A stretch of DNA of 64,000 nucleotides from Chloroflexota bacterium (GTDB lineage Bacteria > Chloroflexota > Anaerolineae > UBA1429): positions 196,890-260,889 of the forward strand of contig JAAYDC010000014.1 of NCBI GenBank assembly GCA_012729455.1, given 5' to 3'. Both the position numbers and the translations under genes were made by a program. Below the pieces are notes generated by a model. It worked only from the letters and a program-made list of their open reading frames with translations, did not search any database and was not told where the DNA came from. Shown here piece after piece: positions 7,993 to 16,209 of this stretch (positions are counted from its first letter, which is position 1; each line of letters starts with the position of its first letter).

Positions 7993-8949
7993 TTAATCCC
8001 AGGCCAGCATCAGGGCTTCCAACGCCAGCCGTGGGTTCACATTCTGGTCGATCATGATCAGGGCATCCGACACCGCCCGATAGGCCTGAGCAGCGCCCGC
8101 TTCACCGCTTAACCGCGCATTCTGGCGCAGCGCTGTCGTCTGACCGACATTCATCACCAGCGCCTCGTGGCCGGTAGCCGTCAGCAGCACATCTCGCCAC
8201 CACAGCTGCCAAAGCTCGAGCGTCTGGCGCAGGTCGTCGCGCTTGGCCAGCTGTTCGGCGGCTCGAATCTGAGCATACCGCGGCATACTGAGCAACTCAG
8301 CCAGTGACGAGGCCCGGCGCGCCTTTTCATCTACCAGACTGGCATCGCGCGCGGCTTGTATGGCCCAGCCGATCTGCCCACTGGCCCAGCGGCTGATCTC
8401 GGCAGCCCGCTCGGGCGTCTGGCCCTCGTGGGTAACGAGGTGGTTGATCACCAACTCACTCGCCAATGGGCGCAATGCCATCACCTGGCAGCGCGAGACC
8501 ACTGTGGGCAAGAGCGCCTCTGTAGAGATGGCCGTCAGCAGCAACACCACGCGGCTGGGCGGTTCTTCCAGCGTCTTTAAAAGCGCGTTGGCTGCTTCGG
8601 TACTCGCCAGGTGCAGATCGGTAATGATGCAGACCTTGAACTTGCCCTCATAGGGCGAGAGCGCCAGCTGGCGCTGCAGGTCACGGATCTGCTCGATCTT
8701 GATCTTGTTCTGGCCATCGATCAGGATCACATCGGGATGGTTGCCCTCAGCCGTCGCCCGGCAGGCGCGGCATTCACCGCAGGGCACATCCTCAGCCTGG
8801 CAGTTCAGCGCGCCGGCAAATTCTAGCGCCAGGGTACGTTTGCCGATCTGCGCTTCGCCGGTAAACAGGTAGGCGTGTGCCAGGCGCTCAGCCGCCAGGG
8901 CTCGCGCCAGGATATCCACCGCCCAATCGTGCCCAACTAAACGCCACAT
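7993..8949 (-). CDS. holB: DNA polymerase III delta-prime subunit
   Basis: A clamp-loader AAA+ protein of about 318 residues. HAYLFTGEAQIGKRT forms the P-loop region. A four-Cys zinc module (CQAEDVPCGECRAC) follows, and then the LLKTLEEPPSR element common to delta-prime and gamma subunits. The delta-prime call rests on length and on the PSP1 neighbour. The ORF track starts at 9003, but that adds 18 residues with no family similarity. The ATG at 8949 (MWRLVGHDWAVDIL) begins where homologues begin. It is followed closely by the PSP1 gene, giving a two-gene unit. Confidence 0.9.
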   Translation of the reverse strand: MWRLVGHDWAVDILARALAAERLAHAYLFTGEAQIGKRTLALEFAGALNCQAEDVPCGECRACRATAEGNHPDVILIDGQNKIKIEQIRDLQRQLALSPYEGKFKVCIITDLHLASTEAANALLKTLEEPPSRVVLLLTAISTEALLPTVVSRCQVMALRPLASELVINHLVTHEGQTPERAAEISRWASGQIGWAIQAARDASLVDEKARRASSLAELLSMPRYAQIRAAEQLAKRDDLRQTLELWQLWWRDVLLTATGHEALVMNVGQTTALRQNARLSGEAGAAQAYRAVSDALIMIDQNVNPRLALEALMLAWD

Positions 8950-9064
8950 GCTCTTGAGTACACCTTGAACAGTTATATTACCATAAGAAAGAGGCGCAGC
9001 CAAAAGGTGCGCACTTTTGGCGAGTGTGCTATCTTGCAGGCACTAGGCTGAGCGAGGTTTTTTG

Positions 9065-9568
9065 ATGGAAACACCCACAGAACTGGTGATCCTGATAGGC
9101 CGTTATCTGGTGGAGCGCGGCTGGATGATCGCCACTGCCGAATCGTGCACGGGGGGTCTGCTGGGCCACACCCTCACCAGCGTATCGGGCAGCTCGGAAT
9201 ATTACCAAGGCGGGGTGATCTCCTATTCGAACCGCATCAAGCACGAGCTGCTGGGCGTGCCCGAAGAGGTGCTTACCACAGTAGGGGCCGTCAGTAAGGA
9301 AACGGCATTGGCGATGGCACGCAGGGCGCAGCAGATGTGTGCGGCACAGGTTGCTCTGGCGACCACCGGCATCGCCGGTCCGCTGGGGGGCACGCCCACC
9401 AAGCCGGTCGGCACGGTATACATCGCCTATGTCGACGGTTGCACATCCGAGGTACTGCACCTGTGCTGGAATGGCGATCGCGCGGCCAACAACCGCGCCA
9501 CCGTCCAGGCCGCCCTGGAGCTGGCTTTAAAGCACCTCAGCCGTGCTGAGGGCACTATACCAGGGTAA
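9065..9568 (+). CDS. pncC: Nicotinamide-nucleotide amidohydrolase (CinA C-terminal domain)
   Basis: A 167-residue stand-alone CinA-C/PncC protein, without the N-terminal molybdopterin-binding-like domain of full CinA. It deamidates nicotinamide mononucleotide in NAD recycling. The signature motifs AESCTGGLLGHTLTSVSG, YQGGVISYSN and TGIAGPLGGTPTKPVGTVY are all present. The track begins at a TTG (9062), but the adjacent ATG (9065) is the likelier start. The 3' end overlaps the convergent isomerase gene by 14 bp. Confidence 0.93.
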   Translation: METPTELVILIGRYLVERGWMIATAESCTGGLLGHTLTSVSGSSEYYQGGVISYSNRIKHELLGVPEEVLTTVGAVSKETALAMARRAQQMCAAQVALATTGIAGPLGGTPTKPVGTVYIAYVDGCTSEVLHLCWNGDRAANNRATVQAALELALKHLSRAEGTIPG

Positions 9569-10313
9569 GCGGCTCGCGCAGCGACTCGTCGCTATCGATC
9601 GTCGGGGCGTATTCCAGCCCGATATACTTTTGGTAGCCAGCCTCATCAACCGCCTTGAAGATGGCGCGATAGTCGAGCTCGCCGCCCACCAACTCATGGC
9701 GGCCCGGCACACCGGCGCAGTGCATATGCCCGATGCGCCCGATGTATTGGCGCAGGTTGGCGATCAGGTTGCCCTCCTGGACCTGTTGATGGTACAGATC
9801 CATCAGGATTCTCACGGCCGGTGAATCGACCTCGTCAATGATATCAACCGCCTGCGCCATCTTGGTCAGCCAGTAGCCGTGATGATCGGCCAGGGTGTTG
9901 AGCGGCTCCAACACCAGGGTGATGCCATGATCAGCCGCGACCTGACCTACCAGCTTGAGATGGCTCACCACGCGCCGCCGGCTGGCCTCGAACGACTCGT
10001 CGTCATAGGTGTTGCCGGTAGTGGCGATCATCGTGCGGCACCCGAGCTGTTGGGCCACGTGCACTGATTCCTGCATGCCCGCCACCAGCTCATCGGCGGC
10101 GTCGCGGCGGATCAGCGAAAAGTTGGGCTCGATGCACATCGCAGCCAGGGTCAGGCCGGAATCGTCCATCGCGCGGCGGATGCCGGCGATATCCTTGCCC
10201 TTCCAGCCCCAGAACTCGAACGCCGAATAACCCAGCGCCGCGGAGCGCGCGATGCGTTCGGGGATACTCAAACTTTGCCAGAACATTTCTACACAGACCG
10301 AAAGCTTTGCCAT
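9555..10313 (-). CDS. Hydroxypyruvate isomerase-like TIM-barrel sugar isomerase
   Basis: A 252-residue xylose-isomerase-like TIM-barrel protein. LVLEPLN, ILMDLYHQQ, IGHMHCAGVPGRHE and KYIGLEYAPT supply the metal and proton-transfer residues expected of the hydroxypyruvate isomerase/sugar-phosphate epimerase group. The perfect GAGGAGG just before ATG 10313 sets the start; the track's 12 extra residues lie upstream of it. It sits 10 nt downstream of nagB on the same strand, so the two form an operon for carbohydrate breakdown. The exact substrate is not determinable. Confidence 0.85.
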   Translation of the reverse strand: MAKLSVCVEMFWQSLSIPERIARSAALGYSAFEFWGWKGKDIAGIRRAMDDSGLTLAAMCIEPNFSLIRRDAADELVAGMQESVHVAQQLGCRTMIATTGNTYDDESFEASRRRVVSHLKLVGQVAADHGITLVLEPLNTLADHHGYWLTKMAQAVDIIDEVDSPAVRILMDLYHQQVQEGNLIANLRQYIGRIGHMHCAGVPGRHELVGGELDYRAIFKAVDEAGYQKYIGLEYAPTIDSDESLREPLTLV

Positions 10314-10323
10314 AGTTCCTCCT

Positions 10324-11100
10324 CTAGATGAGCGCCGCGGAATCGGCATCCAGGTAAAGGATCGCAGCGGGATGGTTGCGCAGGGCGGTTGCCGGGCAAG
10401 CCGTGCTGATCGGGTCGTGCAGGGTATGCGCCACCGCTGCCGTTTTGGTGACGCCGGGTACCATACAGTAGAGCCAGCGCGCCGAGAGCAGGGTGGGCAT
10501 CGTCAGGGTGATGGCCTGTTCGGGCACATCGCCCAGGGTGGCAAAGGCACCATCGTTGACCTGCTGCTGACGGCAGATGAGGTCCATGCGCACCACCTTG
10601 ACGGCCTCAGGATCGTTGAAATCCGCCACGGGCGGGTCATTAAAGGCCATATGGCCGTTTTCGCCGATGCCGGCACACACGATGTCGAGCGGTTTCTCGG
10701 CCAGCAACGCGGCATAACGCTGGCATTCGGCTTGGGCATCCGGCGCAGAGGCATCGATCTTTACGATGCGCCCAAAGGGCAGCCGGCTAAAGATGTGCGC
10801 ATCCAGAAAGGCGCCAAAGCGCTGCGGGGCATCGGGCGGCAGGCCGATGTATTCATCCATATGAAAAGCTTCTACACGCTGCCAGTCTATATTGCACCCA
10901 GCAGTGAGGGCATCGAGGAATTCGTTTTGCGAGGGGGCAGCGGCAAATACCATCCGCACTGTTTTTTGCTCCTGCAGCAACTGGCGCAGTCGAGCCAGCA
11001 CCGCCTTGGCAGCGGCATTGCCCATCTCGGAGCGGGAAGGGTAGACCTCTACTTGCAGGCGGTCTACCGTCAGACGGCGCAATGCAGAGCGATCAGTCAT
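10324..11100 (-). CDS. nagB: Glucosamine-6-phosphate deaminase/isomerase
   Basis: A 258-residue NagB-family protein that converts glucosamine-6-phosphate to fructose-6-phosphate and ammonia. Diagnostic stretches are FHMDEYIGLPPDAPQRFGAF (catalytic Asp region), AGIGENGHMAFNDPP, and LTMPTLLSARW near the C-terminus. GAGGAGGC lies before the ATG. It leads a short minus-strand operon with the isomerase gene. Some NagB paralogues act on other amino sugars or 6-phosphogluconolactone, but the GENGHMAFNDPP motif favours amino-sugar deaminase. Confidence 0.9.
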   Translation of the reverse strand: MTDRSALRRLTVDRLQVEVYPSRSEMGNAAAKAVLARLRQLLQEQKTVRMVFAAAPSQNEFLDALTAGCNIDWQRVEAFHMDEYIGLPPDAPQRFGAFLDAHIFSRLPFGRIVKIDASAPDAQAECQRYAALLAEKPLDIVCAGIGENGHMAFNDPPVADFNDPEAVKVVRMDLICRQQQVNDGAFATLGDVPEQAITLTMPTLLSARWLYCMVPGVTKTAAVAHTLHDPISTACPATALRNHPAAILYLDADSAALI

Positions 11101-11119
11101 TGTCTGCCTCCTCGTGGGG

Positions 11120-11839
11120 TTACATCTTTAGTTCAAACCTCGGGGCCTCAATCGCCCCATTACGAATCAATAGATAGAGGGTAGCATTGTTGGCGATCAA
11201 CCCGATGATCGCCATATAGGCGACCATGAACGCCACCGAAAAGATGATGCACAAGCCGGTCAGCAAAAAGATAGCCAGCGCCAGGATCATGGCAAAGAGG
11301 GGTTCCTGCACCACCAAGATAAAGGCATTGCGCCAGGCGCGGATCATGTTTATTTTGGTCTGCAAAACAATAAGCGGCCAAAAATATATCTGCATCATGA
11401 TCCATACCAGCGCAACCGCCAGCCAAAAGCCGCCCACCAGGAACTCCAACGGTCCCTGCACCAGGTTGGTATAAAAACCCAAGCTGATGTACACCAGTGC
11501 CAGCACCACCAGGTTGGCGAGCAGCCACAACCAGCTGATCCAAAAGCTGCGCCGAATGCCGGCGAACAGGTCGCTGAGGTGTACGGCGTTGCCATGCGCG
11601 GTACGGCTGGTCACGTGCATCATGCCCGACGAAGCCAGCGGCAGCGAAAGCAGCGCCAAGATTGTCGAGACCCATACCAGCACTGGCTGGGGATAATACG
11701 TCCACACCAGGTAAGCTAGTATTGGCCCGACAATCGAGAGGAACAGCCACACCACGTTGGTTAGCGCCAATTGAAAGGCGTCTTCCCAGACGTCTTTCAA
11801 ACTGCGAAAGACAATACGGAAAGCTGCACCAAACAGCAT
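11120..11839 (-). CDS. Polytopic membrane protein, YesL/DUF624-like
   Basis: A 239-residue protein with about five or six hydrophobic segments. The start (FRSLKDVWEDAFQLALTNVVWLFLSIVGP) resembles DUF624/YesL proteins, which often accompany sugar-uptake and catabolic genes. AAGGAG lies 9 nt before the ATG. It ends 19 nt upstream of nagB, so it is probably the first gene of that operon. Function unknown; the family resemblance is by eye. Confidence 0.7.
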   Translation of the reverse strand: MLFGAAFRIVFRSLKDVWEDAFQLALTNVVWLFLSIVGPILAYLVWTYYPQPVLVWVSTILALLSLPLASSGMMHVTSRTAHGNAVHLSDLFAGIRRSFWISWLWLLANLVVLALVYISLGFYTNLVQGPLEFLVGGFWLAVALVWIMMQIYFWPLIVLQTKINMIRAWRNAFILVVQEPLFAMILALAIFLLTGLCIIFSVAFMVAYMAIIGLIANNATLYLLIRNGAIEAPRFELKM

Positions 11840-11884
11840 GTCCGCTAACTCCTTCAGGCCCGGCAGGCGGCGTAAAGACCGTGT

Positions 11885-12589
11885 TTAACGGCGGTTGGCG
11901 TTGGACGGCCTGCGCTGGCGAGCGCGGCTAAAGGCGAGTTCAAAAGCGGTCGGGAGCGGCTCATTGTCGGCCTCTTCGGCTTGGACGGACATCTCGGCCT
12001 CTTCCTGCACCTGGCGCATCGAAAGTGAGATGCGCTGGCGGCGTGTATCAACTTCGAGGATGCGAACCTGCACCTGGTCGCCCACTTTCATCACATCGCT
12101 GGGCTTGTTGACATAACCCCAAGGAAGCTCTGAGACGTGCAGTAAGCCATCGCTCTGCGCACCGATATCCACAAAGGCACCGAAATCCGCCAGGCGCACC
12201 ACAGTACCATCTACGGTGCTGCCAACTTTGAGGGCAGCCAGCGGCGTTTTGGATGAGCGATCCTCCACCTGACCGCCGGGCAACACGAGGCTGATGCGGT
12301 TATCCTCGGGGGCGATACGGCGCACCACCACCTCGATCGAATCCCCCACCTTGATCGTCTTATCGAGACCGCCGCGCTTGAGTGCCGAAATATGCAGCAA
12401 ACCATCGCGCCCGGCGCCGATATCGACAAAAGCCCCGAACTCGACCACACTGCGCACGCGCCCTTTAAAGGTGGTGCCTACTGCGGGCGGTTTGGCCGCC
12501 TGGCGTGCAGGGGCTTCGGCAGGAGCTGCGCTTTCAGCCGGCTGGATAGTGGGCTCTTCCTGGACGGCCGGCGCTTGATCGTTCTCCAT
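11885..12589 (-). CDS. S1 RNA-binding protein with two S1 domains
   Basis: A 234-residue protein. A Pro/Ala/Glu-rich N-terminal tail of about 35 residues precedes two S1 OB-folds: GTTFKGRVRSVVEFGAFVDI (about 37-110) and GSTVDGTVVRLADFGAFVDI (about 120-190). A basic tail ends RQRRPSNANRR. Such two-domain S1 proteins bind RNA or ribosomes; this one is a paralogue of the four-domain S1 protein at 58.1 kb. AAGGA lies before the ATG. It is separated from the membrane-protein gene by 45 nt. The specific role is unknown. Confidence 0.85.
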   Translation of the reverse strand: MENDQAPAVQEEPTIQPAESAAPAEAPARQAAKPPAVGTTFKGRVRSVVEFGAFVDIGAGRDGLLHISALKRGGLDKTIKVGDSIEVVVRRIAPEDNRISLVLPGGQVEDRSSKTPLAALKVGSTVDGTVVRLADFGAFVDIGAQSDGLLHVSELPWGYVNKPSDVMKVGDQVQVRILEVDTRRQRISLSMRQVQEEAEMSVQAEEADNEPLPTAFELAFSRARQRRPSNANRR

Positions 12590-12647
12590 CGTATCCTTCT
12601 CCTTACAAGCAGATCGTTCGCCATTATCCTACAACGAGGCTGGCTGG

Positions 12648-14174
12648 TCAAATGCTCTTGGTAGCTAGCTCCAAATAGCAGTGACCGGAGAGGCTCCCGA
12701 GCATGGCAGCCTTCTCCCGCAGCTTGATGATATAGCCCTCATAAAGCTGATCGTAGCGCGCCTGGCGTTCGGGTTCGGGCTGATAGCGCGACTCTGCTTG
12801 CCGGATACGATCAACGGCGCTGACGGCATCGGCATACACGCCCGCGCCGAGCCCCGCCAGCAGAGCGGCGCCCTGCGCGACGGCCTCGCTCTGCTGCGGT
12901 ACCGTCAGAGCATGCCCGGTGACATCCGCCTTGAGCTGGCTCCACGCTGCGCTGCGGGCACCCCCGCCCACACCTACCACATGCTTGATCGGCACACCGC
13001 TATAGGCTTCGAGGGCTTGCCACAATACTCGCAGCTCATATGCCAGTCCTTCGAAAGCAGCGCGTGCTAGATCAGCCCTGCGGTGGCTGAGCGTCAGGCC
13101 TACCAGTATCCCTCGCGCGCCAGAATCCCGATCCGGCGAGCCAGCCCCTGCCAGATGCGGCAGCAGGTAGAGCCCTTCTGCCCCTGGCGAGCTGGTTTGT
13201 GCCAGGGAGAGCAATTCATCGACATTCGTCAGGCCCAGCAGATCGACCAGCCACGCCAACAGACCGCCAGCGCCGAGGATCGCACCGGTGGCGTAATAGG
13301 TATCGGGCACCACATGGCAACCCAGGCAAAAAGCCTGGTTGGCGGCAGCCAGGTGCTGCTGCACTGCGGCGATCGCCGTCAATTGTGCTTCGGTGGTGCC
13401 GGTAGAATCCAGCACCGCGCCGGGGCTCAAGACGCCGGCGGCCAGCGCGCCGCAGACGTGGTCGTGTCCGCCTAGGAAGATGGGTGTGCCGGCCAGTAAG
13501 TCAGTCTGTTGGGCGGCTGCGGGCGTCACACGGCCTGTCGGCGAGCCTTCGGGCAGCAGTTGGGGTAATATCGAGCCCGGCAGGCCAAGTGCCTGCAGAC
13601 CCTCCTGCCACCAGCAGCGCGTCTCCAGCTTCATGAGCATGCTGCGCGAAGCCTGCGAATAGCCCATCGCCGGCTGGGCGCCCAGACATGCGGCAACATA
13701 GTCGCACACTGGCAACCAATGCGTGGTATGTGCCAACACGTCTGGGTGCACCTGCTGCAGCCACAGCAGTTTGAGCGCTGTGTAGGTGTGGCCGGGCGGC
13801 AAACCGGTTGCCTGGTAGATCCGCCGGCTGCCCAAAAGCGCTTCAACCGCCTGCGCCTGCGGGAGGCTGCACTCGTCGTACCACGCCAGCACCTTACACA
13901 ACGGTTCGCCGCGGGCATCCAGCGCCACGCCCGTTTCCCCGATGCTGGCAACCGCCACACCGGCCACGTCACTCGGGTTGAGCTGCGCTGTTAGCGTGCG
14001 CAGGCACTCGGCAGCCGTTGCCCACAGGGCACTGGCATGGGCATGTGCTCGGCGCGGACCAACAGCGCGCCAGGGGGTCGGCTGGGTGGCACTTGCCAAC
14101 AGACTGCCCCCTTCATCAAATGCGCAGACTTTTGTGTTGGTTGAGCCGATATCGATCCCGATCAGACAAACCAT
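12648..14174 (-). CDS. FGGY-family carbohydrate kinase (xylulokinase-like)
   Basis: A 508-residue two-domain sugar kinase. The N-terminal phosphate-1 loop is GIDIGSTNTKVCAFDEGG. The C-terminal half carries GVGGGARSAAWSQLKADVTG, which is typical of xylulokinases. The track start at 14261 is rejected because AGGAGG lies 6 nt before ATG 14174, exactly where homologues begin. The product would phosphorylate a ketose such as xylulose; the substrate is uncertain within the FGGY family. It stands alone as a transcription unit with its own promoter. Confidence 0.88.
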   Translation of the reverse strand: MVCLIGIDIGSTNTKVCAFDEGGSLLASATQPTPWRAVGPRRAHAHASALWATAAECLRTLTAQLNPSDVAGVAVASIGETGVALDARGEPLCKVLAWYDECSLPQAQAVEALLGSRRIYQATGLPPGHTYTALKLLWLQQVHPDVLAHTTHWLPVCDYVAACLGAQPAMGYSQASRSMLMKLETRCWWQEGLQALGLPGSILPQLLPEGSPTGRVTPAAAQQTDLLAGTPIFLGGHDHVCGALAAGVLSPGAVLDSTGTTEAQLTAIAAVQQHLAAANQAFCLGCHVVPDTYYATGAILGAGGLLAWLVDLLGLTNVDELLSLAQTSSPGAEGLYLLPHLAGAGSPDRDSGARGILVGLTLSHRRADLARAAFEGLAYELRVLWQALEAYSGVPIKHVVGVGGGARSAAWSQLKADVTGHALTVPQQSEAVAQGAALLAGLGAGVYADAVSAVDRIRQAESRYQPEPERQARYDQLYEGYIIKLREKAAMLGSLSGHCYLELATKSI

Positions 14175-14192
14175 ACGAGCCTCCTGAGCCTG

Positions 14193-14221
14193 ACGATAGG
14201 CCAGGCATGCGGCGATGTCAA
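14193..14221 (-). promoter_or_regulatory. Promoter of the FGGY kinase gene
   Basis: On the minus strand TTGACA (14216-14221), a 17-bp spacer and TATCGT (14193-14198). The predicted start would be just ahead of the AGGAGG site, giving a very short leader. Confidence 0.5.
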
Positions 14222-14246
14222 TCGCATGCTGTGCTATAGTGACCCG

Positions 14247-14614
14247 GAGGAACCAGCGCACTTTACTGGGTAGCGCACGAGCGGTTGCGCATCACCCGCG
14301 TCTCGGCGGGTAGACGTGAGCAAGCCCGCGGCGAGCCAGTTATGGGGCGAGATCGTGAACCTGACAGCAGCCATCGATGGCGGTTTGGCGCTGGCTACCA
14401 TCCAAGCAGCTATAGCACGCTGTCGGCTCCGTGTGCGTGGTAGTTGCACGCGAGCTGGCCGAGATGGCTGCCTAGAGATGGCGCTCCTCAACCGCGCAGC
14501 CAAGAGGCTGGCAGCAACAGGTTGAGCAAAACTGTCTGTACCCGTGGGCATACGACGAGCTCGCGGGGGCACTGGCTCCACAGTTCAAGGTAATCCAGAC
14601 AGCGGGGAGTCTGG
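14247..14614 (+). other. Hairpin-rich non-coding stretch, possible structured RNA
   Basis: The stretch 14175-14742 has no convincing gene. On the plus strand a TGC-extended TATAGT (14235-14240) is followed by several clean stem-loops: CCCGC/GCGGG near 14295; a nested pair in which CTCAACC (14487) pairs with GGTTGAG (14520) around CAGCC-AAGA-GGCTG; and CCAGAC/GTCTGG (14595-14614). A further CGAGAACC/GGTTCTCG lies at 14704-14721. I compared it by eye with RNase P RNA, tmRNA, SRP RNA and 5S rRNA and saw no match. Both strand and ends are uncertain. Confidence 0.3.
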
Positions 14615-14742
14615 GACAAGGCATTCAATGATGCTGCCAACAGCGACCTTTGCTTGCCGGTACATCGCGCAGGTTGAACAGCACTCGCAACACAGACCCT
14701 GCCCGAGAACCCAGGTTCTCGAGCAGGATCATACTGTTGTGG

Positions 14743-14943
14743 CTAGTTTTCCTTTGCTGCCCAATCGGGGCAGGTCATCTCACGCGGACAGGGCGGGCAC
14801 TGCCGGCGAATGGCATCACCCGAAAGCAGCCTAAGGTTGGTGGATGGGTCTACCGCCTTGGCGCAATAGCCGTGTCCTTCGACCATGAGGTAATAACGAC
14901 ATTCCGGACAACGGTTCGTGACCTTTTTCTTGAACAAACACAT
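14743..14943 (-). CDS. Small zinc-ribbon-like protein
   Basis: A 66-residue protein with six or seven cysteines in zinc-ribbon-like spacing: CPEC, GYC, QCPPC and TC. GAAGGAG lies 9 nt before its ATG, which argues that the gene is real. It stands alone, convergent with the possible RNA gene and divergent from the dehydrogenase gene. No specific family recognised. Likely a small metal-binding cytosolic protein. Confidence 0.6.
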   Translation of the reverse strand: MCLFKKKVTNRCPECRYYLMVEGHGYCAKAVDPSTNLRLLSGDAIRRQCPPCPREMTCPDWAAKEN

Positions 14944-15042
14944 TTCTGGCGCTCCTTCTAAGGCACATTATTGGCATAATCGCCTGATATAGCGAATAAT
15001 GTAGTACATGCAGCATACGATTGCAAGTAGGAGGATAATAAC

Positions 15043-16137
15043 ATGCAAGCTAGCGCGGTAGTGCTGCAGCGCTTTAACCAGCCCCTGGTGATGGAGCACA
15101 TCTCAATCCCTCAGCTGCGCGACGGCGAGGTGCTGGTCCGTGTCGAGGCAGCCGGCATCTGCGGGTCAGATGTACACATGTGGCGTGGACAAGATCCGCG
15201 CACCCCACTGCCGATCATCCTCGGCCATGAGGGCGCCGGTCGCATCTGCCAGTTGAATGGCCCTCGCCGGGATATTAACGGCCGTACGCTCGAGGTAGGC
15301 CAGCACGTCTTGTGGGAACGCGGCGTGAGCTGCGGAATGTGCCACTATTGCCAAGTGCTGCATACGCCTTCCCTCTGCCCAAAGCGCTGGGCGTATGGCA
15401 TCCATCGCAGCCGCAGCCAACCACCCTACCTGGTGGGCGCCTATGCCACCCACATGGTGCTGGATGCCGGCACAGTATTTTTCCCGCTGGATGAAGCCGA
15501 CGATCCAGCGGTAATGGTGATGGCCAGCTGCTCTGGTGCCACCGCCGCACACGCCTTTGATATGACACTGCAGCGCCCCGGTGACACCTGCATCATCTTT
15601 GGACCGGGGCCTTTGGGAGCCTTTGCGGTTGCCCTTGCCAGGGCTGGCGGTGCCGAACAGATCATGGTGGTGGGCGGCAACCATGCCAGGCTCGAGCTTT
15701 GCCGCAGTCTGGGCGCAACGCATCTGTATGACCGTCACCAGCTCAGCACCGCCGACCTGACGGCAGCCGTACGCAAGGCCACCCATGGCCGCGGGGCCGA
15801 TTTGGCGGTGGAAGCCTCCGGCAGCGTGGATGCCATGCTGGCAGGCCTTGAGGTGCTGCGTCCGGGCGGCACACTCTTGATGCCTGGGATGGGTGAACCA
15901 GTTGGAGATGCCACCCTGCCGCCTTTTGAGCTAATCGTGCGCAAAAACGTGACGGTGCAAGGCTGCTGGGTGAGCGATACGCGTCATACCCACCAGGCGA
16001 TCAGCCTGATTCGCCAGCAGCCCGAGGCGATGGCCGCGCTGGTTACCCACCGGTTCCCCCTCAACGAGGCGACCCAAGCCCTGCAGGCGGTGAAAGAACG
16101 CCGCGCACTCAAGGCAGTCTTGTTGCCGCAGGAGTAA
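15043..16137 (+). CDS. Zinc-dependent alcohol/polyol dehydrogenase (MDR family)
   Basis: A 364-residue medium-chain dehydrogenase. The catalytic zinc site is formed around GICGSDVHMW and GHEGAG. The structural zinc loop carries four Cys (CGMCHYCQVLHTPSLC). A Rossmann fold follows (FGPGPLGAFAVALARAGG). These enzymes oxidise alcohols, sorbitol-type polyols or threonine with NAD(P). TAGGAGG lies 8 nt before the ATG. It is a single-gene unit followed by a 10-bp hairpin. The substrate cannot be fixed; the neighbouring sugar kinase is on the other strand. Confidence 0.88.
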   Translation: MQASAVVLQRFNQPLVMEHISIPQLRDGEVLVRVEAAGICGSDVHMWRGQDPRTPLPIILGHEGAGRICQLNGPRRDINGRTLEVGQHVLWERGVSCGMCHYCQVLHTPSLCPKRWAYGIHRSRSQPPYLVGAYATHMVLDAGTVFFPLDEADDPAVMVMASCSGATAAHAFDMTLQRPGDTCIIFGPGPLGAFAVALARAGGAEQIMVVGGNHARLELCRSLGATHLYDRHQLSTADLTAAVRKATHGRGADLAVEASGSVDAMLAGLEVLRPGGTLLMPGMGEPVGDATLPPFELIVRKNVTVQGCWVSDTRHTHQAISLIRQQPEAMAALVTHRFPLNEATQALQAVKERRALKAVLLPQE

Positions 16138-16141
16138 TAAG

Positions 16142-16166
16142 CATCTGGCACTATTCGTGCCAGATG
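16142..16166. terminator. Strong hairpin after the dehydrogenase gene
   Basis: CATCTGGCAC and GTGCCAGATG form a perfect 10-bp stem around a 5-nt loop, a few nt after the dehydrogenase stop. There is no T run, so it may be a non-canonical terminator or a 3'-end stabiliser. Confidence 0.5.
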
Positions 16167-16209
16167 GAGCCGATTGGTCAATATTAAACTGACTTGATCA
16201 GGAAGCGCG

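Noticed and set aside
10252-11184. 310-codon plus-strand ORF opposite nagB and the isomerase gene
   Set aside because: Antisense shadow of two well-supported genes; the product has no recognisable fold and mixed composition.
14234-14581. 115-codon minus-strand ORF in the intergenic stretch
   Set aside because: Low-complexity Arg/Ala/Pro composition, no ribosome-binding site, and strong stem-loops suggest RNA rather than protein.
14247-14614. RNase P RNA, tmRNA or 5S rRNA
   Set aside because: GAGGAA occurs once, but the conserved RNase P core motifs are missing, and no tRNA-like end of a tmRNA or 5S arms could be found.
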